Below are positions 15,653-24,134 of a DNA stretch of 64,000 bases, piece after piece; within the stretch, counting starts at the first letter, position 1; each line of letters starts with the position of its first letter. The notes under the pieces were generated by a model, which saw nothing but the letters and a program-made list of their open reading frames with translations, searched no databases and was not told the DNA's origin. The stretch lies in the NCBI RefSeq assembly GCF_017114865.1, contig NZ_JADEYH010000006.1:1-64000 (forward strand). Reading direction: 5' to 3'. The position numbers and the translations under genes are program-made. The stretch comes from Streptomyces verrucosisporus (GTDB taxonomy: Bacteria > Actinomycetota > Actinomycetes > Streptomycetales > Streptomycetaceae).

Positions 15653-17065
15653 ATGACGGAACTGCTGAGGTACCAGGTCCCGCCGGCCCGGACGCGCTTC
15701 TACGCGCCCGGGGTGCCCGTGGCGCTGAGGGTTCCCGAGACCACCCTGCCCGCCCTCCTCGACGCGGCCGCCGGCCGCCGCGGCCGGCGCACCGCCGTGG
15801 TCTGCGGCGGTCGGCGCACCGGTTACACCGTCCTGCGCCACCGCGCTGTGCGCCTGGCCTCGTCGCTGGCCGCGGCGGGGGTGTGCCGCGGCGCCCGGGT
15901 GGCGCTGCTGCTGCCGGCCGGGCCTCAGGCCGTCACCGCCTGCCACGCCGTGTGGCTGCTGGGCGCGGTGGTGGTGCCGCTCGACCCGGGGACGGCCCCG
16001 GAGGGGATCCGCCGCCGTCTGGCGCACAGCGGCGCCGTGGTGGTGCTGTGCGCCGCCGGAGCGGAGGTCGGTGCGGGAACGGTGCGGTCGCGCACCCGCT
16101 CGGTCCAGGTCATCGAGGTGCCGGCCGGCGGCGGGGCGCCGCCGTGGCGCCTGGGGCGCGCCCGCCGGCCCGTGCGGAGCCCGGCGCGGGCGCACGGCCC
16201 CCGGGCCGCGCCCTCCCCCGGTGATCCGGCCGTGCTGCTGTACGAGGACGGCTGGGCCGTGATGCTCACCCACCGCAATCTCGTGGCAGCCGCTCACCAA
16301 CTCCTGGCATGGTTACCGGAACTGACCCGGCGCCGCGCCACCGTGCTCTGCCTGAACCCGCCGTGGCGGGCGTCCGGGCTGCTGTTCGGCGTGACCGGCG
16401 CGGCTCTGGCCGGCGCACGCGTGATCCTGGAGCCGCGACCGGAGCCGGAGGCCGTGCTGTGGGCGGCCCGCCGGTACCGCCCGGTGGTCCTGGCCGCCCC
16501 GGCCGGCGAGCTGCGGCGGCTGCTGGCCCGGCCGGAGCACGAGTGGGAGGCCTTGTCCGGGGTGCGCACCCTGGTGTCGGGGCAGCTGGACGAGGAGTCG
16601 GGCCGACGGCTGCGGAGCCTGGTGGACGCCCCGCTGGTGGAGAGCTACGGACCCGCCGACGCCGCCGGCATCGCGCTGGCCAATCCCCGCGGTCCCAACG
16701 CGCGCGCCGGAACGGCGGGGATCGCGGTGCCGGGCGCGGAGGTCCGGGTCGCGGTGGAGGGCTTTCCGCACGCCGAGGCCCTGCCGGGGCGCGCGGGCGA
16801 GCTGCTGCTGCGCGGCCCCCAGGTGTGCCCGGGCTACTGGCGGGACGGGGCGGCGACGCAGCGGCGGCTGCTGCCGGGCGGCTGGCTGCGCACCGGGCGG
16901 GCGGCGGTGGCCGGCCCGGACGGATTCGTCACCCTCCTGGATCGCGGACCGCACGCACCCTACGCCGGGCCGGCGGCCGTCATGCCCGCCCGCCTGCGGA
17001 ACGCACCGTCCGGCGGGGCGGGACCGGAGTCCGGGCCGGGAGGGCCGACGGGTCAGGAGGGGTGA
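15653..17065 (+). CDS. Adenylate-forming (ANL) ligase homologue, probably catalytically dead
   Basis: 470 residues with the overall order of acyl-CoA synthetases: N-terminal hydrophobic core (GARVALLLPAGPQAVTACHAVWLLGAVVVPLDP), VMLTHRNL (~205), an A5-like YGPADAAG (~330), and GELLLRGPQVCPGYWRD followed by GWLRTGRAAVAGPDGFVTLLDRG (~410-430). Key residues are missing. The P-loop SGTTGxPKG normally just before MLTHRNL is replaced by LLYEDGWAV. The TGD aspartate is Arg. The C-terminal lid with the catalytic lysine is absent, replaced by a ~40-residue Gly/Pro tail. So acyl-AMP formation is unlikely; a regulatory or scaffolding role or decay is possible. Its 3' end overlaps the convergent ATPase gene by 86 bases. 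Confidence 0.8.
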   Translation: MTELLRYQVPPARTRFYAPGVPVALRVPETTLPALLDAAAGRRGRRTAVVCGGRRTGYTVLRHRAVRLASSLAAAGVCRGARVALLLPAGPQAVTACHAVWLLGAVVVPLDPGTAPEGIRRRLAHSGAVVVLCAAGAEVGAGTVRSRTRSVQVIEVPAGGGAPPWRLGRARRPVRSPARAHGPRAAPSPGDPAVLLYEDGWAVMLTHRNLVAAAHQLLAWLPELTRRRATVLCLNPPWRASGLLFGVTGAALAGARVILEPRPEPEAVLWAARRYRPVVLAAPAGELRRLLARPEHEWEALSGVRTLVSGQLDEESGRRLRSLVDAPLVESYGPADAAGIALANPRGPNARAGTAGIAVPGAEVRVAVEGFPHAEALPGRAGELLLRGPQVCPGYWRDGAATQRRLLPGGWLRTGRAAVAGPDGFVTLLDRGPHAPYAGPAAVMPARLRNAPSGGAGPESGPGGPTGQEG

Positions 17066-18026
17066 CCGGCCGCCTGCGGCTTGCGGGCGCGGCGCCGCGC
17101 CGCGCCGCGGGCACCACCAGCGGGGTCCCGGTCTCCGGGTCGTCGATGACCCGGCAGGGCAGGCCGAAGACCTCCTCGACCAGTTCGGCGGTCACGATCC
17201 GCTCCGGCGGTCCGGAGGCCACCACCCGCCCGTCGCGCATGGCGATCAGGTGGGTGGCGTAGCGGGCGGCGTGGTTGAGGTCGTGGAGGACGGCGACCAG
17301 GGTGCGGCCCTCCTCCTGGTGGAGGCGGGCGCACAGGTCCAGGATGTCGATCTGGTGGGCGAGGTCGAGGTAGGTGGTCGGCTCGTCCAGCAGCAGCAGG
17401 GGGGTCTGCTGGGCCAGCGCCATGGCGATCCACACCCGCTGCCGCTGCCCGCCGGACAGTTCGTCCACCGAGCGGTCGGCGAGTTCGGCGACGCCGGTGG
17501 AGGACATCGACTCCGCCACGACGCGTTCGTCCTCGGCAGACCACTGGCGCAGCAGGCTCTGGTGCGGGTAACGGCCCCGGGAGACCAGTTCGGAGACGGA
17601 GATGCCCTCGGGGGCGACGGAGGACTGCGGCAGCAGGCCGAGGGTGCGGGCGACCTGCTTGGCATTGGCCGAGGAGATGTCCCTGCCGTCCAGGAGGACC
17701 GCCCCGGCGGCCGGCTTCAGCATCCGTGACAGAGCGCGCAACAGGGTGGACTTGCCGCAGGCGTTGGGGCCGATGACGACGGTGAAGGAGTGGTCCGGTA
17801 TCGCGACCGTGAGGTCCTCGGCTATCGTCCGCCGGTCGTAGGCGAGGGTCAGACCCTCGCCGCTCAGCCTCGTCCCTCCGGCCGCCGGGGCGCCGTGGTC
17901 GCGGTGGTTGCCCTGCGTCATCCGTTCTGCTCCGTCCTGGGGGTGTCCGACCGGGGCGATGTCCTGCCCGGGGGTCCTGGGGGCCCTGGGACCGTGGAGG
18001 TCGCGGACCACCGCGTGGGTGTTCAT
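16980..18026 (-). CDS. Iron-siderophore ABC importer, ATPase subunit
   Basis: 348 residues. Walker A GPNACGKST, Q-loop LLPQSSVAPEG, signature LSGGQRQRVWIAMALAQ, Walker B LLLLDEPTTYLD and H-loop HDLNHAARY: the FecE/FhuC type. The ATG at 18026 overlaps the permease stop (ATGA). An internal ATG at 17921 with CGGAG is an alternative start that would remove ~35 unmatched residues. The C-terminal ~45 residues beyond GTPLVVPA are an Arg/Pro-rich extension. Last gene of a three-gene transporter operon that diverges from desE across an iron box, so it probably powers ferrioxamine uptake. Confidence 0.92.
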   Translation of the reverse strand: MNTHAVVRDLHGPRAPRTPGQDIAPVGHPQDGAERMTQGNHRDHGAPAAGGTRLSGEGLTLAYDRRTIAEDLTVAIPDHSFTVVIGPNACGKSTLLRALSRMLKPAAGAVLLDGRDISSANAKQVARTLGLLPQSSVAPEGISVSELVSRGRYPHQSLLRQWSAEDERVVAESMSSTGVAELADRSVDELSGGQRQRVWIAMALAQQTPLLLLDEPTTYLDLAHQIDILDLCARLHQEEGRTLVAVLHDLNHAARYATHLIAMRDGRVVASGPPERIVTAELVEEVFGLPCRVIDDPETGTPLVVPAARRGAAPASRRRPVTPPDPSALPARTPVPPRRTVRSAGGRA

Positions 18027-19135
18027 ATCCGTCCCGCCTTCCGCTGGGTGGCCAGCAGCCACACCAGGTAGCAGCCGCCGAGGAGGCCGGTGACGACGCC
18101 CACGGGGATCTGCCGTCCGGTGAAGAGGTTCTGGGCGGCCCAGTCGGCGGTCACCAGCACGGCCGCGCCCATGCAGGCGGCGGGCAGCAGGTTGGGGCCG
18201 GGCGCGCGGGTGAGGCGCTTGGCGAGCTGGGGCGCGGTGAGCGCGACGAAGGAGACCGGGCCGGCACAGGCCGCGGCGAAGGAGACCAGGACGACGGCGG
18301 AGCCCAGCGCCGTGGTGCGGGCGCGCTCGACGCTCACCCCGAGGGCGTGGGCCGCGTCGTCGCCCATCTCCGTCATCCGCAGGGCCCGTCCGCAGCCCAG
18401 GACGGTGACCGGGCCCAGCACCGCCAGGGCGATCAGCAGCGGGGTGAGTTCGGGCCAGCCGCGTCCGTCGAGGCTGCCGGTGATCCACAGGACCGCGCGG
18501 GCCGCCTCCATCAGCTTGCCGCGGGTGAGCAGGTAGCCGTTGACACCGGTGAGCATCGCCAGGACGCCGATGCCGGTGAGCACCAGCCGGTAGCCGTGCG
18601 TCCCGTGACGCCAGGCGAGGGCGTAAATGAGCAGTCCGGTCAGCAGCCCTCCGGCGATGGCGCCGCCGGCCAGGGCCGCGCTGCTGCCGCCGGCGAGGAC
18701 GACGAGCAGCGCGCCGGTGGAGGCGCCCTGGGTGATGCCGAGCATGTCGGGGCTGCCCAGCGGGTTGCGCACCACGGACTGGAAGACGGCGCCGGCCAGG
18801 CCGAGCGAGGCGCCGACGAGGAGGGCGGCGAGCACCCGGGGCAGCCGCAGCTCGTTGACGATGAAGTCCTGGGCGGGGGTGCCGCCACCGGTGAGCGTGG
18901 TCAGCACCTCGGCGGGGCTCATGGGGTAGTCGCCGCTGCCGATGGTGACGACTCCGGCGGCCAGGGCCGCGAGCAGGCAGACGGCGGCGGCGACCAGGGC
19001 GCGGGGGCGGAAGCGGAGGCTGAGCACCGACCCGGCGCGGAGGGTTCTCGTCCCGGTCCTCGCGCCGGCCCCCTCGCCTGCTCCCGCAGCGGTTCTCGAG
19101 GCGTTCCTCGAGGCGGTCTTCACGGCGGTCCTCAT
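18023..19135 (-). CDS. Iron-siderophore ABC importer, FecCD-family permease (second of pair)
   Basis: 370 residues with about nine to ten hydrophobic helices. FecCD hallmarks: LRLPRVLAALLVGASLGLAGAVFQSVVRNPLGSPDMLGITQGAS, the cytoplasmic coupling region ALGVSVERARTT, and GPVSFVALTAPQLAKRL. The N-terminal ~45 residues are a Gly/Ala/Arg-rich extension. Both ends overlap neighbours by 4 bases (ATGA), giving a tightly coupled permease-permease-ATPase operon. It should form a heterodimer with the other permease in the membrane and pass ferric hydroxamate delivered by the DesE lipoprotein. Confidence 0.93.
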   Translation of the reverse strand: MRTAVKTASRNASRTAAGAGEGAGARTGTRTLRAGSVLSLRFRPRALVAAAVCLLAALAAGVVTIGSGDYPMSPAEVLTTLTGGGTPAQDFIVNELRLPRVLAALLVGASLGLAGAVFQSVVRNPLGSPDMLGITQGASTGALLVVLAGGSSAALAGGAIAGGLLTGLLIYALAWRHGTHGYRLVLTGIGVLAMLTGVNGYLLTRGKLMEAARAVLWITGSLDGRGWPELTPLLIALAVLGPVTVLGCGRALRMTEMGDDAAHALGVSVERARTTALGSAVVLVSFAAACAGPVSFVALTAPQLAKRLTRAPGPNLLPAACMGAAVLVTADWAAQNLFTGRQIPVGVVTGLLGGCYLVWLLATQRKAGRI

Positions 19136-20202
19136 GCGGCGGCCACCTTCCGCCGGCGCAGGACGTAGAGGAAGAGGGGGCCGCCGAGAACGGCGGTGAC
19201 GACACCCACCTGGAGTTCGCCGGGGCGGCCCAGCAGCCGGCCGAGCACATCGGAGCCGAGCAGCAGCACGGGGGCGAGCACCGCGCAGTACGGCAGCATC
19301 CAGCGCAGGTCGGGGCCGGTGATCGCGCGGACCAGGTGCGGCACCATCAGCCCGACGAAGACGATGGGGCCGGCGGCGGCCGTGGCCGCGCCGCACAGCA
19401 GGGTGACGGCCACGATGCAGGCGGCTCGGACCTTCTCCGGCCGGGCGCCCAGGGCGCGGGCCTGGTCGTCGCCGAGCGCGAGGGCGTTGAGCGGCCGGGC
19501 CAGGGCCAGGGCGGCCAGGGCGCCGGTGGCGATGAACGGCAGCACCTGCTCCACGGCGTCCATCCGGGCCGAGGCCAGCGAGCCGACGGTCCAAAAACGC
19601 ATCCGCTCCAGCGAGGCTGCGTCCAGGATCATCGCGGCGTTGACGTAGGAGTACAGGGCGGCGTTGAGCGCCGCCCCGGCCAGCGCCAGCCGCGCCGGGG
19701 TCGCCCCGCGCCCGCCTCCCACGGCGTAGACGACGACGGAGACGACCGCCGCACCGGCCAGGGCGAACCACACGTAGCCGGTGAAGCCGGTCACTCCGAG
19801 GAAGGCGATGGCGGTGACCACCGCGGCCGAGGCGCCGGCGTTGATGCCCAGCAGCCCGGGGTCCGCCAGCGGGTTGCGGGTCAGCGCCTGCATCACGCAG
19901 CCGGCCAGACCGAGGGCGAGGCCGACGAGCAGTCCGAGCAGGGTGCGCGGCAGCCGCATCTCGTGCACCACGCTCCAGGTCGCGGAGCCGCTGTCGAAGA
20001 GCCCGGACCAGACCTCCCCCGCCGACAGCGGCCGGGCGCCGAAACCGAGGCTCAGCGCCAGCAGGACGAGCAGCAGGGCCACGGCGCCCGCCAACCCGGC
20101 GGAGCGCAGGGCGGTACGGGTTCGCGTCGGCGGCCCCTCGACGGCGGGGGGCGGCGCCGGCTCCGTTCTCTCCCCCGCGGGGCTCGGTTTGATGAGTGAC
20201 AC
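19132..20202 (-). CDS. Iron-siderophore ABC importer, FecCD-family permease (first of pair)
   Basis: 356 residues from a GTG. About ten hydrophobic segments with MRLPRTLLGLLVGLALGLAGCVMQALTRNPLADPGLLGINAGA, the coupling region ALGARPEKVRAA and AGPIVFVGLMVPHLVRAI. First gene of the minus-strand importer operon; 60 bases upstream lies a perfect iron-box palindrome shared with the divergent desE. Repression by DmdR1/IdeR-type regulator under iron sufficiency is expected. The substrate, ferrioxamine, is inferred from the adjacent des genes. Confidence 0.93.
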   Translation of the reverse strand: MSLIKPSPAGERTEPAPPPAVEGPPTRTRTALRSAGLAGAVALLLVLLALSLGFGARPLSAGEVWSGLFDSGSATWSVVHEMRLPRTLLGLLVGLALGLAGCVMQALTRNPLADPGLLGINAGASAAVVTAIAFLGVTGFTGYVWFALAGAAVVSVVVYAVGGGRGATPARLALAGAALNAALYSYVNAAMILDAASLERMRFWTVGSLASARMDAVEQVLPFIATGALAALALARPLNALALGDDQARALGARPEKVRAACIVAVTLLCGAATAAAGPIVFVGLMVPHLVRAITGPDLRWMLPYCAVLAPVLLLGSDVLGRLLGRPGELQVGVVTAVLGGPLFLYVLRRRKVAAA

Positions 20203-20261
20203 GTGCGGACTCCGGTGTGCCGGGGGGAGATCGGTGACCGCCCCCTTGGGCTCGAACTTTG

Positions 20262-20277
20262 GTTAGGTTAACCTAAC
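20262..20277. promoter_or_regulatory. Iron box (DmdR/IdeR operator) between importer operon and desE
   Basis: Perfect palindrome GTTAGGTTAACCTAAC, matching the core of the actinobacterial iron box (TTAGGTTAGGCTAACCTAA). It sits in the 138-base gap between divergent starts at 20202 and 20341, so one site probably controls both. Confidence 0.85.
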
Positions 20278-20340
20278 AGCCGCGGCCGGTCGTCTGAATA
20301 CCTGTCGCATCCTTGTGTGTTTGCTCAGAGAGGCCCAGTC

Positions 20341-21378
20341 ATGTCCTACGCAAGAACCGCCAACCCCTCCCGCCGGGGCATCCTCGCGGCGGGCGGCGCC
20401 CTCGGTCTGGGCGCCCTGCTCGCGGCCTGCGGGGACGGCGGTTCGCAGACGTCGGACAAGACCGCCGGGAAGGACGGCGGCCCCTGGTCGTTCACCGACG
20501 ACCGCAAGAAGAAGGTCACCGCCGACAAGACCCCCGAGCGCATCGTCGCCTTCACCGGCACCGCCGCCGCCCTGGCCGACTTCGGCCTGAAGGACCGGAT
20601 CGTGGGCGTCTTCGGCGAGACGCTCCTGGAGGACGGCTCGGCGCACCCCCAGGCCGGCGACCTGGACGTGAAGAAGATCGAGGTCATCGGCAACGCCTGG
20701 GGCGAGTTCGACATCGAGAAGTACGCCGCCCTGAGCCCCGAGCTGCTGGTCACGCACCAGTACGACGCCGGCTCGCTGTGGTACGTGCCGGAGGAGAGCT
20801 CGGGCAAGATCCTCAAGCTGGCCCCCAGTGTCGCCGTCCAGGTCGCCGAGGTCTCCCTGCTCAAGCCCATCCAGCGCTACGCCGCCCTGGCCGAGTCCCT
20901 GGGCGCCGACCTGAAGTCCAAGCAGGTCACCGACGGCAAGGCCCGTTTCGAGGCGGCGGCCGAGAAGCTCCGCAGGGCCGCCAAGGCCAGCGGCGGGCTG
21001 CGGGTGCTGGCCGCCTCCGGCAGCGCGGACTACTTCTACGTCTCCACCCCCGCGCCCGCGGCCGACCTGAAGTACTTCGCCGAGCTGGGCGTCGAATTCG
21101 TCATCCCCGAGGACGTCAAGGCCAGCGGCGGCTACTTCGAGAGCCTCAGCTGGGAGAACGCCGGGCAGTACGAGGCCGACCTGATCATCCTCGACAACCG
21201 CAGCACCGCCCTGCAGCCCAAGGACCTGAAGTCCAAGCCCACCTGGGACGCGCTGCCGGCGGTGAAGGCCGGCCAGGTCGCCGAGTGGGACCCGGTGCCG
21301 CGCTTCTCCTACCAGGGCGCCGCTCCGCTGATGGAGAACCTCGCCGACGCCATCTCCAAGGCGAAGAAGCTCGGCTGA
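20341..21378 (+). CDS. desE: Ferrioxamine-binding lipoprotein DesE
   Basis: 345 residues. N-terminus SRRGILAAGGALGLGALLAACG combines a twin-arginine-like n-region with a lipobox (LAAC, Cys ~33), so it is probably a membrane-anchored lipoprotein. The rest is a class III binding protein: PERIVAFTGTAAALADFGLKDRIVGVFG, then the long helix and C-terminal lobe ending QGAAPLMENLADAISKAKK. The ATG at 20341 has AGAGAGG and gives the complete signal; an upstream in-frame ATG would add eight residues without benefit. The gene heads desEF and is divergent from the permeases; the known desE/desF/desABCD order makes the ferrioxamine-binding role likely. Confidence 0.92.
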   Translation: MSYARTANPSRRGILAAGGALGLGALLAACGDGGSQTSDKTAGKDGGPWSFTDDRKKKVTADKTPERIVAFTGTAAALADFGLKDRIVGVFGETLLEDGSAHPQAGDLDVKKIEVIGNAWGEFDIEKYAALSPELLVTHQYDAGSLWYVPEESSGKILKLAPSVAVQVAEVSLLKPIQRYAALAESLGADLKSKQVTDGKARFEAAAEKLRRAAKASGGLRVLAASGSADYFYVSTPAPAADLKYFAELGVEFVIPEDVKASGGYFESLSWENAGQYEADLIILDNRSTALQPKDLKSKPTWDALPAVKAGQVAEWDPVPRFSYQGAAPLMENLADAISKAKKLG

Positions 21379-21382
21379 GTCG

Positions 21383-21416
21383 GGGCCGGTGAGGCGCCGC
21401 GGCGCCTCACCGGCCC
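21383..21416. terminator. Hairpin between desE and desF
   Basis: Perfect 34-base palindrome (17-base arms, centre 21399/21400) five bases after desE. It may end most desE transcripts or stabilise their 3' ends, giving more DesE than DesF. Confidence 0.75.
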
Positions 21417-21474
21417 TGATCGCGCCGCCCCGAGACCGCGCAGGACAGCAACCTCCGAGAAGGAGAGCCCGCAG

Positions 21475-22395
21475 ATGACACCGCGCACCGCCGCCCCTCC
21501 GGCCGCCTCTGCCGCCGTTCACCGGCGGCCGACTCCCCGTCGCGCTCCCGCCGCACGCCCGGCCTCGCCGTTCGGCTTCTTCGAGGCCTCGGTCGTGCGC
21601 ACCGCGCGGCTGGGGCCGTCCCTGGTCCGGATCACCTTCGGCGGAGAGCGGCTCGGGCGGCTCGCGGGCGGCGGGAGGGACCAGAGCTTCTCGCTCTTCC
21701 TGCCGCAGCCCGGCCAGAGCGAGCCCGTCGTCCCGGTGGGGCTGGGCGACGGCTGGTTCGCGGCCTGGCGGGCGATGGACCCGGAGGTGCGCGCGGTCAT
21801 GCGCTCCTACACCGTGGCCGCGCAGCGCCCGAAGGCGGGCGAGGTGGACGTCGACTTCGTCCTGCACGGCGACACCGGGCCCGCGACCCGCTGGGCGCGG
21901 CGCGCCCGGCCGGGTGACCGGGTCCGCCTGCTGGGCCCGGTGACCCCGGAGAACAAGAGCGTCGGTTTCCGTCCTCCCGCCGGTACGGACCGGGTGCTGC
22001 TCGCCGCCGACGAGACGGCGCTGCCGGCCGTCGCCGGGATCCTGGCCTGGCTGCCGGCCGGTGTCCGGGTGCGGGCGTGGGTGGAGGTGCCCCGGGCCGG
22101 GGACGTACGGCCGCTGCCCACCGCGGCCGACGCGGAGGTCACCTGGCTGGTCCGGGAGGACTTCCGGCGGCACGGCGCGGTGGTCGACGCCGTGCGCGGG
22201 GCCGCTCTGCCCGGGGAGACGTGGGGCGGCGCGTACGCGTGGCTGGCGGGCGAGGCCGCCGCGGTGCGGGCGCTGCGCCGCCATCTGGTGTCCGAACGGG
22301 GCCTGGAGCGCGGCCGGGTGGCCTTCTCCGGGTACTGGCGGCTGGGCGCCTCGGAGGAGGATCTGCGCACCGAGGCGCTCGCCGGCGCCGCCTGA
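21475..22395 (+). CDS. desF: Siderophore-interacting protein DesF (putative ferric-siderophore reductase)
   Basis: 306 residues with AAGGAG before the ATG. After a Pro/Ala-rich N-terminus comes the FAD-binding domain of the SIP family (FFEASVVRTARLGPSLVRITFGG; MRSYTVAAQRPKAGEVDVDFVLHGDTGPATRWARRARPGD). A NAD(P)H-type domain follows (VLLAADETALPAVAGILAWLP), ending with the SIP motif WGGAYAWLAGEAAAVRALRRHL and YWRLGASEED. SIPs reduce ferric siderophores in the cytoplasm to release iron. It follows desE and precedes the desABCD iron box. Confidence 0.92.
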   Translation: MTPRTAAPPAASAAVHRRPTPRRAPAARPASPFGFFEASVVRTARLGPSLVRITFGGERLGRLAGGGRDQSFSLFLPQPGQSEPVVPVGLGDGWFAAWRAMDPEVRAVMRSYTVAAQRPKAGEVDVDFVLHGDTGPATRWARRARPGDRVRLLGPVTPENKSVGFRPPAGTDRVLLAADETALPAVAGILAWLPAGVRVRAWVEVPRAGDVRPLPTAADAEVTWLVREDFRRHGAVVDAVRGAALPGETWGGAYAWLAGEAAAVRALRRHLVSERGLERGRVAFSGYWRLGASEEDLRTEALAGAA

Positions 22396-22414
22396 CACGG
22401 GGTCAGCCCCGCAC

Positions 22415-22450
22415 AGAGCCCCACGTACCACCCGCGGTGCGAGGGGCTCT
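22415..22450. terminator. Possible terminator after desF
   Basis: AGAGCCCC (22415-22422) pairs with GGGGCTCT (22443-22450) around a 20-base loop, between desF and the desA iron box. The stem is short. Confidence 0.4.
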
Positions 22451-22467
22451 CGCATGATCAGAGTAAG

Positions 22468-22486
22468 TTAGGATAGCCTTACCTAA
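22468..22486. promoter_or_regulatory. Iron box upstream of desA
   Basis: TTAGGATAGCCTTACCTAA agrees with the 19-base iron-box consensus TTAGGTTAGGCTAACCTAA at 16 positions. It contains a -10-like TAGGAT (22469-22474) and ends 33 bases before desA, so repressor binding would cover the promoter. Confidence 0.88.
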
Positions 22487-22519
22487 GTTTCCCGCTCCCC
22501 CGATTCGGAGGACCCGCGC

Positions 22520-24103
22520 GTGAGCCCCCAGGGATCCGCCTCCCCTCTCGCTCCTGCCGACACCACCGGCACCGCCGGCACCGTCGGCGGCGACCCCCGC
22601 TCCCACCTGCTGAACGGCTCCACCGCCGAGTACTACCGGCGGCTGGTCTCCGAAGGCGTGGCGCGGGTCGCCCGGACCGTGGCCGGAACCAGCCGCCCGT
22701 TCACCGGCGTCACCCCGGGCGAACTGGCCCCGGTGGTCGACGGCATCGACCTCGACCGCCCCCTGAACGACCCAGCCGCCGCCCTCGACGAGCTGGAGCG
22801 GGTCTACCTCCGCGACGCGGTCTACTTCCACCACCCCCGCTACCTCGCCCACCTCAACTGCCCGGTGGTGCTTCCCGCCCTGCTCGGCGAGGCCGTCCTC
22901 TCCGCCGTCAACTCCTCCCTGGACACCTGGGACCAGAGCGCCGGCGGCACTCTGATGGAGCGCCGGCTCATCGACTGGACCGCCGCCCGCATCGGCCTGG
23001 GCCGCGCCGCCGACGGCATCTTCACCAGCGGCGGCACCCAGTCCAACCTCCAGGCGCTGCTGCTGGCCCGCGAGGAGGCCCTCCGGCTGCTGCGGAAGAA
23101 CTCCCCCACCCCGCCGCCGGTCTGCGAGATGCTGCCGAAACTGCGCGTCCTGACCTCCGAGGCCGGCCACTTCTCCGTGCTGAAGGCCGCCAAACTCCTC
23201 GGTCTGGAGCCGGGATCGGTCATCTCCGTGCCCTGCGACGGCGACCGCCGGATGCGCGCCGACGCCCTCGCCCGCGAGCTGCGCCGCTGCCGGGAGGAAG
23301 GCCTGACGGTGATGGCCGTCTCCGCCACCGCCGGCACCACCGACTTCGGCTCCATCGACCCCCTGCCCGAGATCGCCGAGCTGTGCCAGGGGGCCGGGAC
23401 CTGGTTCCACGTCGACGCCGCCTACGGCTGCGGGCTGCTGGCCTCCACCACGCGCCGCCATCTGCTGAACGGCATCGAGCGGGCCGACTCGGTCACCGTC
23501 GACTACCACAAGTCCTTCTTCCAGCCGGTCAGTTCCAGCGCCGTCCTCGTCCGCGACGGCTCCACCCTGCGGCACGCCACCTACCACGCCGACTACCTCA
23601 ACCCGGCCCGCAGTGCCGAGAAGCGCATCCCCAACCAGGTCGACAAGTCCCTGCAGACCACCCGGCGCTTCGACGCGCTCAAGCTGTGGCTGACCCTGCG
23701 CATCATGGGCGCCGACGCCGTCGGCTCACTCTTCGACCAGGTGGTGGACCTCGCCGCCGACACCTGGCGGATCCTGGAGGACGACCCCCGCTTCACCGTC
23801 GTCACCAGGCCGACGCTGTCCACCCTGGTCTTCCGCTGCACCCCCGGTGCGGAGGCCGGCGCGGACGCCGACGAGACGGCCGTGGACCTGGCCAACCTGC
23901 ACGCCCGCGAGGCCCTGGCCGCCTCCGGCGAGGCCGTGGTCGCCGGAACGGTGGTCGACGGCCGCCACCACCTGAAGTTCACCCTGCTCAACCCGGAGAC
24001 GACGACGGACGACATCCGCGCCGTCCTCGACCTGATCGCCGGGCACGCCCAGGAGCACCTGGCCTCCTCCTCCGCCCGCCTCAGCGGCTCGCCGGCCGCC
24101 TGA
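22520..24103 (+). CDS. desA: PLP-dependent lysine decarboxylase DesA
   Basis: 527 residues from a GTG with CGGAGGA. Group II PLP decarboxylase: [55 protein letters not shown] and the Schiff-base lysine in [11 protein letters not shown]. DesA decarboxylates L-lysine to cadaverine, the first step of desferrioxamine synthesis. Its length and place at the head of desABCD, behind an iron box, match the known pathway. Cytoplasmic. Confidence 0.95.
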   Translation: MSPQGSASPLAPADTTGTAGTVGGDPRSHLLNGSTAEYYRRLVSEGVARVARTVAGTSRPFTGVTPGELAPVVDGIDLDRPLNDPAAALDELERVYLRDAVYFHHPRYLAHLNCPVVLPALLGEAVLSAVNSSLDTWDQSAGGTLMERRLIDWTAARIGLGRAADGIFTSGGTQSNLQALLLAREEALRLLRKNSPTPPPVCEMLPKLRVLTSEAGHFSVLKAAKLLGLEPGSVISVPCDGDRRMRADALARELRRCREEGLTVMAVSATAGTTDFGSIDPLPEIAELCQGAGTWFHVDAAYGCGLLASTTRRHLLNGIERADSVTVDYHKSFFQPVSSSAVLVRDGSTLRHATYHADYLNPARSAEKRIPNQVDKSLQTTRRFDALKLWLTLRIMGADAVGSLFDQVVDLAADTWRILEDDPRFTVVTRPTLSTLVFRCTPGAEAGADADETAVDLANLHAREALAASGEAVVAGTVVDGRHHLKFTLLNPETTTDDIRAVLDLIAGHAQEHLASSSARLSGSPAA

Positions 24104-24134
24104 ACCACCGGATCACCAGACCCACGGAGACGAC

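Noticed and set aside
16980..17065. Overlap of ligase-like and ATPase genes as a sign of an annotation error
   Set aside because: Both frames carry family sequence up to shortly before the overlap; the shared 86 bases encode only low-complexity tails, a plausible convergent overlap.
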